A stretch of DNA of 16,875 nucleotides from contig DATBDM010000208.1 in the NCBI GenBank assembly GCA_036269915.1, positions 1 to 16,875 of the forward strand, in the 5' to 3' direction. Source of the stretch: DATBDM01 sp036269915. Its GTDB lineage: Bacteria; Actinomycetota; Thermoleophilia; Solirubrobacterales; Solirubrobacteraceae. The notes under the pieces are model-generated. The model was not told the origin of the DNA. It ran no database searches and saw nothing but the letters and a program-made list of their open reading frames with translations. How positions within the stretch are numbered: the stretch's first letter is position 1; each line of letters starts with the position of its first letter. This document shows, in pieces, positions 1-7,378 of this stretch. Made by a program: the position numbers and the translations under genes.

Positions 1-1
1 C

Positions 2-2143
2 CAGACCTGCGAGCTGTCGGACATCGTCACGACGCTGCGCGCGCAGCGCTCGCGCCTGATCGCCGACACGGCCGACAACGAGGCGTCGGACTTCTTCTAC
101 CAGCGCATCAAGGACGAGAAGACCGTCCCGAAGCTGCTCGAGCGGCCCTACCCGGAGGGCCCGTCGAAGCTGGTCCGCCAGACCGTCACCGGGATGGCCG
201 CCGGGGTCAACGCCTACCTCGCCCGCCACAAGGTCTCCGACCCCACCTGCAAGGGCAAGGCGTACGTGCGCAAGATCACGCCGATGGACCTGTGGCTGCG
301 CTTCTACCAGCTCGGCCTGCGCGCCTCCTCGGGCAACTTCCTGCACGAGATCGTCAACGCGGCGCCCCCGGGGGCCGCGACCGCCGCGAGCCACCGGCTG
401 CCCAGCGCGGGCACGGTCCGGCGCCAGCTGCGCCACGACCCGGTGCTCGGCGACACCCACGACCAGCTCGGCTCCAACGGCGTCGCCGTCGGCTCCAAGG
501 GCGTGCGCGACGGGAAGTCGGTCCTGCTCGGCAACCCGCACTTCCCATGGCAGGGGTCGGACCGCTGGTACGAGGTCCACATGACGATCCCGGGCAAGCT
601 CGACGTCACCGGCGCCGCGCTGCAGCTCGCGCCCGTGGTCAACATCGGCTTCAACCACCACGTCGCCTGGACGCACACGATCTCGACCGCGCGGCGCTTC
701 ACGCCGTACGAGCTCAAGCTGGTGCCGGGGCACCCGACGCAGTACTCCGTCGACGGCAAGGTCCGCGACATGGTCAAGCGCGCGGTCACAATCGGCCTGC
801 CCGGCGGCAAGACCGCGTCGCACACCTTCTACGAGACGATCTGGGGGCCGGTGCTGTCCTACCCGGGCGCGCTGCTCACCTGGGACACCGAGCACGCGTA
901 CGCGCTCGCCGACGTCAACGCGGACGAGTTCCGGCTCACCAACCAGTGGCCGGGCTACGACCTCGCCCGCTCGGTCAAGGACATCCGCAAGTCCAACGCG
1001 CGGGTGCAGGGCAATCCATGGACGAACACGATCGCGGTCGACGACACGGGCCACGCGTACTACGCCGACGAGTCCGTGACGCCGAACGTCGACGCCAAGC
1101 TCATGCAACGCTGCTCGAACTCGCCGAAGGCGCCGATCCTGCTCTCGGCCGGCAGCGTGATCCTGCTCGACGGCTCGCGCGCGTCGTGCAAGTGGGGCAA
1201 TGACTCCGACGCGGTCGCGAAGGGCATCATCGGCCCGAAGGGCCAGCCGCGGCTGGAGCGCCGCGACTACGTCGAGAACTCGAACAACTCCTACTGGATC
1301 GCCAACCCGGCGCACCCGCTCGACGGGTACGCGCGCATCATCGGCCAGGAGGGCGTGACCCCCGGGCTGCGCGCGCGGATGGGCTTCCAGATGATCCGCG
1401 AGCGGCTCAAGGGCAGCGACGGGCTCGGCCCGAAGGGCTTCACGGTGCGGACGATGCAGAAGATGTTCTTCTCGGACCGCAACCAGTCGGCCGAGCTCGC
1501 CCGCCAGAGCGTGGTCGACGGCTGCCGCGCGAGCGGCCGGCCGGACCTCGCGGAGGCCTGCGACGTGCTCGCGAAGTGGAACGGCCGCGCCGACCTCGCC
1601 TCTCGCGGCGAGGTGCTGTGGCGTGTGTTCTGGACGAACCTGCGCGCGGGGACGATCCCGTGGACGCAGCCGTTCGACCCGAGCAAGCCGCTCGCCGGCC
1701 CGGCGAAGCTCAACGGCTCCGATCCGGCGGTGCTGAACGCGCTGACGGCGGCGGTGACCGACCTGCGCGCGAAGAACATCCCGCTCAACGTCGCGCTGGG
1801 CACGCTCCAGCGCGAGCCGCGCGGGACGACGAGCATCCCGGTCCCGGGCTGCGAGGACCCCGAGGGGTGCTTCAACGTCATCTCCACCAACCGCGACGCG
1901 AGCGGCCACTACGACCCGTACACGGGCTCGTCGTTCATCATGACCGCCGCGTTCGCGGGCAAGGGCAAGCCGCACGCTGAGGCGCTGCTGTCCTACTCGC
2001 AGTCGGAGAACCCGGCCTCGAAGCACTACGCGGACCAGACGAAGCTGTTCTCGCGCAAGCAGTGGCTGCCGATGCGCTTCACGCAGAAGCAGATCAAGGC
2101 CGATCCGCAGTACGCGCACATGGTGGTGAGTCAGAAGCGGTGA
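2..2143 (+). CDS. Penicillin acylase family (Ntn-hydrolase) amidase, PvdQ/aculeacin-acylase type, 5'-truncated by the window
   Basis: The reading frame is open from base 2, so the N-terminus (signal peptide and first part of the alpha chain) lies outside. The family hydrolyses amide bonds of acylated substrates such as acyl-homoserine lactones, echinocandins or penicillin V. It is made as a periplasmic or secreted precursor that cuts itself into alpha and beta chains. The nucleophile is the Ser of a Gly-Ser-Asn motif at 473-475, which would become residue 1 of the beta chain. A His sits at beta position 23 (codon 539-541), as in PvdQ, inside an NPHFPW motif. A GFNHHVAWTHT segment follows near 644-676, and an ENSNN motif near 1274-1288 supplies the probable oxyanion Asn. 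The catalytic set therefore looks complete. The substrate cannot be read from sequence; the PvdQ/aculeacin branch fits better than penicillin G acylase. The stop codon overlaps the next start. Confidence 0.92.
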   Translation, partial: QTCELSDIVTTLRAQRSRLIADTADNEASDFFYQRIKDEKTVPKLLERPYPEGPSKLVRQTVTGMAAGVNAYLARHKVSDPTCKGKAYVRKITPMDLWLRFYQLGLRASSGNFLHEIVNAAPPGAATAASHRLPSAGTVRRQLRHDPVLGDTHDQLGSNGVAVGSKGVRDGKSVLLGNPHFPWQGSDRWYEVHMTIPGKLDVTGAALQLAPVVNIGFNHHVAWTHTISTARRFTPYELKLVPGHPTQYSVDGKVRDMVKRAVTIGLPGGKTASHTFYETIWGPVLSYPGALLTWDTEHAYALADVNADEFRLTNQWPGYDLARSVKDIRKSNARVQGNPWTNTIAVDDTGHAYYADESVTPNVDAKLMQRCSNSPKAPILLSAGSVILLDGSRASCKWGNDSDAVAKGIIGPKGQPRLERRDYVENSNNSYWIANPAHPLDGYARIIGQEGVTPGLRARMGFQMIRERLKGSDGLGPKGFTVRTMQKMFFSDRNQSAELARQSVVDGCRASGRPDLAEACDVLAKWNGRADLASRGEVLWRVFWTNLRAGTIPWTQPFDPSKPLAGPAKLNGSDPAVLNALTAAVTDLRAKNIPLNVALGTLQREPRGTTSIPVPGCEDPEGCFNVISTNRDASGHYDPYTGSSFIMTAAFAGKGKPHAEALLSYSQSENPASKHYADQTKLFSRKQWLPMRFTQKQIKADPQYAHMVVSQKR

Positions 2144-2988
2144 ACCGTGGCGGCGTGCCGGTGGCGGTCGGCCTCGTCGTCGTCGCCGTCACGTCGCTCC
2201 AGTTCGGCGCCGGCTTCGCCGCGACGCTGTTCGACGACCTCGGGCCCGGCGGGGCGGCGTTCGTCCGCCTCGCCGTCGCCGCGGTCGTGCTGCTGGCCGC
2301 GTGGCGCCCGCGGGTGCGCGGGCGCTCGCGCGCCGACCTGACCACCGCCGTTCTGTTCGGCGTGACGCTCGGCGCGATGAACGTCTTCATCTACGAGTCG
2401 TTCGACCGGATCCCGCTCGGCATCGCCGTCACGATCGAGTTCGTCGGTCCGCTCGGCGTCGCGATCGCCGGCTCGCGGCGGGCGCTCGACGCGGTCTGGG
2501 TCGTGCTCGCGGCGACCGGGATCGTGCTGCTCGCCGACCGCGGCTCGGGCGGGAGCCTCGACACGGCCGGCGTGCTCTTCGCGCTCGCGGCGGGGCTCGC
2601 GTGGGCCGCCTACATCGGGCTGTCGCAGCGCACGGGCCGGATCTTCCCCGGGGCGAGCGGACTCGCGATCGCGATGGCGGTCGGCGCGGTCGTCGCCGCC
2701 CCGCTGGGGATCGCCCAGGCCGGCGACGCCCTGCTGCGGCCGGAGCTGCTCGCCGCCGGCGCCGCGGTCGCGCTCGCCTCCTCGGTGCTGCCCTACTCGC
2801 TCGAGATGGAGGCGCTGCGGACGCTGCCCGCGCGCGTGTTCGGGATCCTCATGTCGCTCGAGCCGGCGGTCGCCGCGCTCGCCGGTCTGATCGTGCTCGG
2901 CCAGGACCTCTCCGCGCGCGACTGGCTGGCGATCGCGCTGGTGATGGCCGCCAGCGCCGGGGCCGCCGCCGGCGCTGCCGGTGGATAA
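2140..2988 (+). CDS. rhtA: RhtA-like EamA/DMT-family threonine/homoserine exporter
   Basis: This is a 282-residue inner-membrane exporter of the drug/metabolite transporter superfamily, with about ten hydrophobic helices in two EamA repeats. It follows E. coli RhtA almost segment by segment: an early TLFDDLGPGG stretch, then GAMNVFIYESFDRIPLGIAV, a VEFVGPLGVA-like stretch, and near the C-terminus a VLPYSLEMEALRTLPARVFG segment followed by LMSLEPAVAALAG. RhtA exports threonine and homoserine by proton-motive force. I chose the GTG at 2140 because it forms a GTGA overlap with the acylase stop and starts just before the first helix. An in-frame ATG upstream at 2062 would add 26 residues that only shadow the acylase. 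The overlap predicts translational coupling. The substrate is inferred from family resemblance. Confidence 0.88.
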   Translation: MNRGGVPVAVGLVVVAVTSLQFGAGFAATLFDDLGPGGAAFVRLAVAAVVLLAAWRPRVRGRSRADLTTAVLFGVTLGAMNVFIYESFDRIPLGIAVTIEFVGPLGVAIAGSRRALDAVWVVLAATGIVLLADRGSGGSLDTAGVLFALAAGLAWAAYIGLSQRTGRIFPGASGLAIAMAVGAVVAAPLGIAQAGDALLRPELLAAGAAVALASSVLPYSLEMEALRTLPARVFGILMSLEPAVAALAGLIVLGQDLSARDWLAIALVMAASAGAAAGAAGG

Positions 2989-2993
2989 GGTCG

Positions 2994-3776
2994 GTGCGCG
3001 TGTCGTCGCTCCTCGTCGCGCGCCGCGGTCTGATCGCGCTCTCCGGCCGCGAGATCGCCCGCGTGCTCAAGCTCTGGTCGCAGACCATCGTCGCGCCCGT
3101 GCTCTCGAGCGCGCTCTTCATCCTCGTCTTCGGGCTGTCGCTGGGCGGGCGCATCCGCGCGATCGACGGCGTGCCCTACCGCGAGTTCATCGTCCCCGGC
3201 CTGATCGCGATGGGCATGGCCCAGGCCGCCTACGCCAACAACGCCTCGAGCGTCTTCCAGGCGCGCTTCGACCGCTACCTCAACGACGTGCTCGCCGCCC
3301 CGATGCGCGGGTGGGAGGTCAACCTCGCGCTCAACCTCGGCGGCGTGGTCCGGGCGCTGCTGATCGGCGCGGGGCTGATGGCGATCGCGCTGCCGATCAC
3401 CGGCGCGCCGATCCACGAGCCGCTCGTGCTCGTCCTCGCCGTCGGGCTGCTGCTCGTGCTCTTCTCGACCTTCGGAGTGGTCGTCGGCGTCTACGCCGAG
3501 TCCTGGGACCAGTCGGCCTTCGTGCAGAACATCGTGATCCTGCCGCTCTCGTTCCTCGGCGGTGTCTTCTACTCGATCGACCGCCTGCCGTCGCCGTGGC
3601 ACGAGCTCTCGCACGCGAACCCGATCTTCTACATGATCAGCGCGGTCCGCTACGGGTTCCTCGGCCGCGCCGACGTGCCGATCGGGCTCGCCCTCGGGAT
3701 CACCGCCGTCTTCGCGGCGCTGTTCGCCGCCTGGAGCGCGTGGTTGTTCGCCACGGGCCGGCGCCTGAAGCCGTAG
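2994..3776 (+). CDS. ABC-2 type transporter permease, YadH-like
   Basis: This is a 260-residue polytopic permease with about six transmembrane helices. It resembles E. coli YadH throughout: an N-terminal amphipathic stretch ending VLKLWSQTIVAPVL, then REFIVPGLIAMGM, a DRYLNDVLAAP coupling segment, LPLSFLGGVFYSIDRLPSPW, and a final NPIFYMISAVRYGFLG signature. ABC-2 permeases dimerise and need a separate ATP-binding subunit (YadG in E. coli) to export polysaccharide, lipid or drug substrates. No ATPase gene lies in this window, so the partner must be elsewhere or unseen. The GTG at 2994 starts 5 bases after the rhtA stop with AAGG just upstream; the GTG at 3000 gives better ribosome-site spacing and is an equal candidate. 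It is probably cotranscribed with its neighbours. The substrate is unknown. Confidence 0.86.
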   Translation: MRVSSLLVARRGLIALSGREIARVLKLWSQTIVAPVLSSALFILVFGLSLGGRIRAIDGVPYREFIVPGLIAMGMAQAAYANNASSVFQARFDRYLNDVLAAPMRGWEVNLALNLGGVVRALLIGAGLMAIALPITGAPIHEPLVLVLAVGLLLVLFSTFGVVVGVYAESWDQSAFVQNIVILPLSFLGGVFYSIDRLPSPWHELSHANPIFYMISAVRYGFLGRADVPIGLALGITAVFAALFAAWSAWLFATGRRLKP

Positions 3777-3789
3777 GCTCAGCGCTCGG

Positions 3790-4344
3790 ATGTTCGAGCT
3801 CAACCTGCCGAACGTCCTCACGGTCGTGCGCATCCTGCTGGTGCCGGTGCTCGTCGCGGCGCTGCTGTCGGCGACCGGGAGCGGCGATCTGCTCGCGGCC
3901 GTCGTCTTCGTGGTGGCGTCGGTGACCGACGCCCTCGACGGCTGGATCGCCCGCCGGCGCAAGTCCGAGTCGACCTTCGGGAAGCTCATGGACCCGCTCG
4001 CCGACAAGCTCCTGGTGGTCGCCGCGCTGGTCTCGCTCGTCTCACTCGACCGGCTGTCGGCGTGGGTGGCGATGGTCATCATCGCGCGCGAGTTCGCGGT
4101 CACCGGGCTGCGCCAGCTGGCGATGGAGGAGGGCCACGTCATCCCGGCGAGTATCTGGGGCAAGCTCAAGACAGTGACCCAGATCGCGATGGTCCTGGTG
4201 CTCATCGCGGTCGACGATCGGACCGTCTGGGTCGACGCGTTGATCTATGTGACCGTTTTCGTGACCGTTGCGTCGGGGGTCGTGTACTTCTTCAACTTCA
4301 GGTCCCTCCTGCGCACACGCCGGGCTCATGAACCACAAACCTGA
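3790..4344 (+). CDS. pgsA: CDP-diacylglycerol--glycerol-3-phosphate 3-phosphatidyltransferase (PgsA)
   Basis: This 184-residue membrane enzyme is of the CDP-alcohol phosphatidyltransferase class I family. It transfers a phosphatidyl group from CDP-diacylglycerol to glycerol-3-phosphate, the committed step of phosphatidylglycerol and cardiolipin synthesis. The signature DxxDGxxARx8GxxxDxxxD is complete: Asp47, Asp50, Gly51, Ala54, Arg55, Gly64, Asp68 and Asp72, the metal-binding aspartates. The N-terminal NLPNVLTVVRILLVP and the later IIAREFAVTGLRQLA are typical of PgsA rather than of phosphatidylinositol synthases. About five or six hydrophobic helices are present and the length is normal. 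The ATG at 3790 is 13 bases after the permease stop, with no convincing Shine-Dalgarno sequence. It is the last gene of the tight plus-strand run before the sigma factor gene. Confidence 0.93.
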   Translation: MFELNLPNVLTVVRILLVPVLVAALLSATGSGDLLAAVVFVVASVTDALDGWIARRRKSESTFGKLMDPLADKLLVVAALVSLVSLDRLSAWVAMVIIAREFAVTGLRQLAMEEGHVIPASIWGKLKTVTQIAMVLVLIAVDDRTVWVDALIYVTVFVTVASGVVYFFNFRSLLRTRRAHEPQT

Positions 4345-4381
4345 CCTGGACGAACGTCCGATGGAAATGCCTGAATCGTGC

Positions 4382-4410
4382 ACGACAGATCGCGTATCGC
4401 GTGCTACAAA
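4382..4410 (+). promoter_or_regulatory. Candidate sigma-70-type promoter for the sigma factor gene (leaderless)
   Basis: A -35-like ACGACA (4382-4387; four of six consensus bases, the GACA half) is followed by a 17-base spacer and a -10-like TACAAA (4405-4410; four of six). A TG dinucleotide at 4402-4403 matches the extended -10 element. The usual 6-8 base distance would place the transcription start at about 4416-4418, which is the A of the chosen ATG at 4417. No Shine-Dalgarno sequence precedes that ATG, which fits a leaderless mRNA. The stretch is relatively AT-rich for this window. This is a motif match by eye. Confidence 0.45.
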
Positions 4411-4416
4411 GCGGCC

Positions 4417-5520
4417 ATGGTCTTCACCGTCCTCGATATCGAGGAGCTCCGACCGCTGATCGCCGAAGGCCAGGAGCGCGGGTTCCTGACCGTCGAGCGG
4501 ATCGCCGGTGCGCTCGACGACGTCGAGATCACCAAGGAGCAGGTCGTCGAGCTGCATCAGTACCTCGACGAGCAGGGCATCGACATCCTCGGCGCCGCGC
4601 CGACGGAGGGCGGGCGCTTCGCCCGCGAGTCGCGCACGGGGTCCGCGAAGGAGGTCGAGGCCCCACGCCGGCCCGAGATCGACCTCACCGTCGAGCCGAG
4701 CCTGGACTCGCTGCGGCTGTACCTGCGCTCGATCGGCCGCGTGCAGCTGCTGACCGCCGACCGCGAGGTCGCGCTGGCGCAGCGCATCGAGCGCGGTGAC
4801 CTCACGGCCAAGCAGGAGATGGTCGAGGCCAACCTGCGCCTCGTCGTCTCGATCGCCAAGGGCTACCTCGGCCGCGGGCTCTCGTTCCTGGACCTGATCC
4901 AGGAGGGCTCGCTCGGCCTGATCCGCGCGGTGGAGAAGTTCGACTACCGCCGCGGCTACAAGTTCTCGACCTACGCCACGTGGTGGATCCGCCAGGCGGT
5001 GACCCGCGCGATCGCCGACAAGGGCCGGACGATCCGCATCCCCGTCCACATGGTGGAGAAGCTCAACAAGGTCGTCCACGTCGAGCGCCAGCTCGTCCAG
5101 CAGCTCGGCCGCGAGCCGCTGCCGGAGGAGATCGCCGCCGAGCTCGAGTGCACGCCCCGCGAGGTGCGCGACATCCTGCGCATGGCCCAGCAGCCGGTCT
5201 CGCTCGAGAAGCCGATCGGCGAGGAGGAGGAGTCCGAGCTCGGCGACTTCGTCGAGGACGACGCCGCCGAATCGCCGTTCGAGGTCGCCTCGGAGAACCT
5301 GCGCAAGGAGAACGTGCGCCGGGCGCTCGACGCGCTGCCGCAGCGCGAGCGCGAGGTGATCGAGATGCGCTTCGGGCTCACGGGCGCGCGCCCGTACACG
5401 CTGGAGGAGGTCGGCCGCGCGTTCAACGTCACGCGCGAGCGGATCCGCCAGATCGAGAACCACACGCTGAAGAAGCTCGAGTCGCTGCCCGAGGCGCAGC
5501 GGCTCCGCGACGGCGAGTAG
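4417..5520 (+). CDS. sigA: Primary RNA polymerase sigma factor (RpoD/SigA family)
   Basis: This 367-residue sigma-70 factor directs RNA polymerase to housekeeping promoters. All regions of a group 1 factor are visible: a short region 1.1 (about 7-57), region 1.2 with SLRLYLRSIGRVQLLT (about 95-128), region 2 with NLRLVVSIAKGY, a DLIQEGSLGLIRAVEKFD core-binding segment and STYATWWIRQAVTRAIAD -10 recognition (133-205), region 3 (about 212-290), and region 4 ending VTRERIRQIENHTLKKL, the -35 helix-turn-helix (about 300-355). There is no large region 1.1-1.2 insertion; the length is like B. subtilis SigA. A GTG at 4378 would add 13 residues, but the ATG at 4417 is preferred because it begins the region 1.1 homology and fits the promoter. 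A group 2 (SigB/HrdB-like) paralogue cannot be excluded. The gene ends exactly where the convergent trehalose synthase ends. Confidence 0.93.
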   Translation: MVFTVLDIEELRPLIAEGQERGFLTVERIAGALDDVEITKEQVVELHQYLDEQGIDILGAAPTEGGRFARESRTGSAKEVEAPRRPEIDLTVEPSLDSLRLYLRSIGRVQLLTADREVALAQRIERGDLTAKQEMVEANLRLVVSIAKGYLGRGLSFLDLIQEGSLGLIRAVEKFDYRRGYKFSTYATWWIRQAVTRAIADKGRTIRIPVHMVEKLNKVVHVERQLVQQLGREPLPEEIAAELECTPREVRDILRMAQQPVSLEKPIGEEEESELGDFVEDDAAESPFEVASENLRKENVRRALDALPQREREVIEMRFGLTGARPYTLEEVGRAFNVTRERIRQIENHTLKKLESLPEAQRLRDGE

Positions 5521-6972
5521 TCAGTCCGCCGAGGGGGCGGCCTGCGGGTCGCCCTCGAGCACGTGCCTGACGACCGCGAGGTACTCGAGCAGCGACTGCG
5601 AGCCGAGGAACCGCCCGCGCACGCGGTCATGCGCGCGCTCGCCCATCTCCCGCGCGCGGTCGGGGTCCTCGAGCAGCTCGAGCAGCGCCTTGCCGTAGGC
5701 CTCGAGGTCCTCCGGGTCGTCGAGCAGGACGCCCGAGCGCCCGTCCTCGATCTGGTCCTGGATGCCGCCGATCCGGCTCGCGACGACGGGCCGCGACTTC
5801 CACATCGCCTCGGCGACCGTCAGGCCGAAGCCCTCGGCGAGGCTCTTCTGGACCACGATCGAGGCGCCGCGCTGCAGCGCGTTGACGATCACCGCGTTCT
5901 CCTCGAGGTCCTCCATCGGCAGCAGCACGAGGTGGACGTGGGCGCGGGTCTCGGCGTCCATCGCCTCGAAGCGCGCCTTGGCCTGCTCGAGCACCTGCGC
6001 GCCCTCGGGGTCGTCGGAGACCGCCTCGACCTCGGGGCCGGCGTACACGAGATGGGCGTCGGTGTGCGGCGCGACGTGCTCGACGAAGCCGTCGAGGACA
6101 CCGATCGGGTCCTTGAGCGCGTCCCAGCGCGAGACCTGCAGGACGTAGGCGTCGCCGGGCTGCAGGCGCGAGTCCTCGATCGTCGTGGCCGCGCGCTCGA
6201 CGCGCGCCTTGGACCCATCCTGGCGCTCGAACTCCGGCACGGCGTCCGCCTCGGCCTCGACCAGTCCGGCGGTGGCGAGTATCGCGGCGACCACCTCGCC
6301 GGACAGCTCCTGGTTCTTCGGCGCGAAGGCATCGATCGTGGGGGCGATGACGTGCACTCGGTCGCGGTCGAGGTCCTCCCAGATGAACTGCTCGCGCGAG
6401 AACAGGCAGGCGTCGGCCTGCTGGACCCACTCGCGCAGGAACGCCCAGGCGTCGCGCGCGATGTCGTTGGGCGTGTCGAGCCCGATGTGGCAGCGCCAGA
6501 TCACCGTGGCGCCCGACGCCTTCAGGCGCGGGATCAGCCCGGCGGTCTGCGGGTCGTGCAGGACGACGACGTCGCGGCCTTCGACGGCGTCGCAGAGCGC
6601 ATCGGCGCTGGCCTCGAGTGCGGCGAGGTAGCTGGAGCGCTGCTCGTCGCCCAGCGGACCGCCGTCGCCCTCGACGCCGTGCAGCCGGTTGTGGACGCGC
6701 TTGGTGACCTCGAAGAAGCCCTCGTCGCCGTCGATCACGGCCCAGCGCGCGTCGACGCCGGAGCCGCACGCGTAGGGCAGCAGCGGCGTCAGCATCTCGG
6801 CGACCCCGCCGCCGCGCGCCGTCGAGTTGACGTGCCAGATCACGCGTCCCTCGAAGAGCTCCTGCGCCTCGCCGACGGCGTCCCGGACCTGCGCGTACTG
6901 CTCGTCGGAGAGGACTTCGGCGAAGCGGTCGAGACCGTGCTCGCCGATGTCGACGATCGTGAGTGCGCTCAT
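5521..6972 (-). CDS. treT: Trehalose synthase, glycosyltransferring (TreT-type GT4)
   Basis: This is a 483-residue GT-B retaining glycosyltransferase of family GT4. TreT makes trehalose from a nucleotide-diphosphate glucose and free glucose in the cytoplasm, for osmoprotection or carbon handling. The N-terminal domain has VIWHVNSTARGGGVAEML (residues 44-61; Gly54-56 in the acceptor/phosphate loop) and a WRCHIGLDTPN segment (159-169), both typical of TreT. The C-terminal domain has LQVSRWDALKDPIGVLDGF (278-296) and the EX7E donor motif Glu380-Glu388 in EGFGLTVAEAMW. A roughly 35-residue acidic linker (about 239-274) separates the domains. Trehalose phosphorylase is a related alternative in the same family. 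The ATG at 6972 has no clear Shine-Dalgarno sequence. The gene is divergent from the tRNA gene across 52 bases and shares its end with the sigma factor gene with no gap. Confidence 0.86.
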   Translation of the reverse strand: MSALTIVDIGEHGLDRFAEVLSDEQYAQVRDAVGEAQELFEGRVIWHVNSTARGGGVAEMLTPLLPYACGSGVDARWAVIDGDEGFFEVTKRVHNRLHGVEGDGGPLGDEQRSSYLAALEASADALCDAVEGRDVVVLHDPQTAGLIPRLKASGATVIWRCHIGLDTPNDIARDAWAFLREWVQQADACLFSREQFIWEDLDRDRVHVIAPTIDAFAPKNQELSGEVVAAILATAGLVEAEADAVPEFERQDGSKARVERAATTIEDSRLQPGDAYVLQVSRWDALKDPIGVLDGFVEHVAPHTDAHLVYAGPEVEAVSDDPEGAQVLEQAKARFEAMDAETRAHVHLVLLPMEDLEENAVIVNALQRGASIVVQKSLAEGFGLTVAEAMWKSRPVVASRIGGIQDQIEDGRSGVLLDDPEDLEAYGKALLELLEDPDRAREMGERAHDRVRGRFLGSQSLLEYLAVVRHVLEGDPQAAPSAD

Positions 6973-7006
6973 GGCGCCGGGGGACCTACCCGGACGCGGG
7001 CGTCGC

Positions 7007-7012
7007 TAGACT
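7007..7012 (+). promoter_or_regulatory. Candidate -10 element for tRNA-Tyr
   Basis: TAGACT matches the TANNNT core of a -10 box and lies 12 bases before the first base of the mature tRNA, giving a precursor leader of about 5-6 bases. No -35 hexamer is recognisable at 16-18 bases upstream, so support rests on the -10 element and its position. Confidence 0.35.
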
Positions 7013-7024
7013 GGCGGGCGCGTT

Positions 7025-7106
7025 GGTGGGGTTCCCGAGCGGTCAAAGGGGACGGGCTGTAAACCCGTTGGCTCAGCCTTCGCAGGTTCGAATCCTGCCC
7101 CCACCA
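7025..7106 (+). tRNA. tyrT: tRNA-Tyr (anticodon GTA)
   Basis: A complete class II tRNA of 82 bases. The acceptor stem GGTGGGG (7025-7031) pairs with CCCCACC (7099-7105), followed by discriminator A7106. The D stem is CCC/GGG (7034-7036 with 7048-7050), with GG at 7041-7042 in the loop. The anticodon stem ACGGG/CCCGT (7052-7056 with 7064-7068) encloses anticodon GTA at 7059-7061. A long variable arm (7069-7081) has a GGC/GCC stem, as expected for bacterial tRNA-Tyr. The T arm GCAGG-TTCGAAT-CCTGC (7082-7098) is canonical. The terminal CCA is not encoded: the bases after the discriminator are CCT. Confidence 0.96.
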
Positions 7107-7125
7107 CCTTCGAGCGGCGCGATCG

Positions 7126-7320
7126 TCAGTCGCTCTCCTCGCGGAGGATGATCCTCGTCATCGCGACCTCCTCGCCCGAGCGCGTGTCCGGGTAGACGAC
7201 GTAGGCGCCGGGCGGACCGCCGAACCACGTCGCCTCCGCCTCGCCCACGAAGATCGCCGCGCGCTGCGACCCGTCGGCCTGCTCGACCCAGATCCTGTGG
7301 CCTTCCCGGAGCGTGTCCAT
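7126..7320 (-). CDS. Small hypothetical protein (64 aa)
   Basis: I do not recognise this protein with confidence. It has 64 residues, is hydrophilic and mildly acidic, and has no signal peptide or membrane segment. The pattern of short beta-prone stretches (GHRIWVEQ, RAAIFVG, AYVVYPD, VAMTRIIL) separated by turns would suit a small SH3-like barrel, reminiscent of the short GroES/DUF1918-like proteins of actinobacteria, but no diagnostic motif is present. The ATG at 7320 has no Shine-Dalgarno sequence. A promoter-like pair just upstream would give a leaderless mRNA. The gene is convergent with tRNA-Tyr (19-base gap) and divergent from the RTX-like gene. Codon use is in line with the region and the reading frame is clean, so I consider it real but of unknown function. 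Confidence 0.5.
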   Translation of the reverse strand: MDTLREGHRIWVEQADGSQRAAIFVGEAEATWFGGPPGAYVVYPDTRSGEEVAMTRIILREESD

Positions 7321-7326
7321 GGAGCG

Positions 7327-7356
7327 ACCGTAACGCGGGCGTCCGGGGCGTGTCTC
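7327..7356 (-). promoter_or_regulatory. Candidate leaderless promoter of the 64-aa gene
   Basis: On the minus strand a GAGACA hexamer (7351-7356; matches the GACA half of the -35 consensus) is followed by an 18-base spacer and TACGGT (7327-7332; TANNNT). Six bases then separate it from the ATG at 7320, so transcription would begin at or next to the start codon. The -10 match is only three of six bases. This is a weak call, made mainly because the gene lacks a ribosome-binding site. Confidence 0.3.
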
Positions 7357-7378
7357 TCACCCGTACGCACTCCCAGCT

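Noticed and set aside
2793..4205. A 470-residue open frame on the minus strand opposite the permease and pgsA
   Set aside because: Composition is Arg/Glu/Asp-rich and repetitive with no motif, while the plus strand holds two well-recognised protein families over the same bases.
4042..5463. A 473-residue minus-strand frame opposite the sigma factor gene
   Set aside because: The protein is Leu/Asp/Arg/Ala-rich noise, and the plus strand encodes an unmistakable sigma-70 factor.
7136..7148. Inverted repeat TCCTC-GCG-GAGGA downstream of tRNA-Tyr as a terminator
   Set aside because: The stem is short, lacks a T-tract on either strand and lies within the 3' end of the 64-residue gene.
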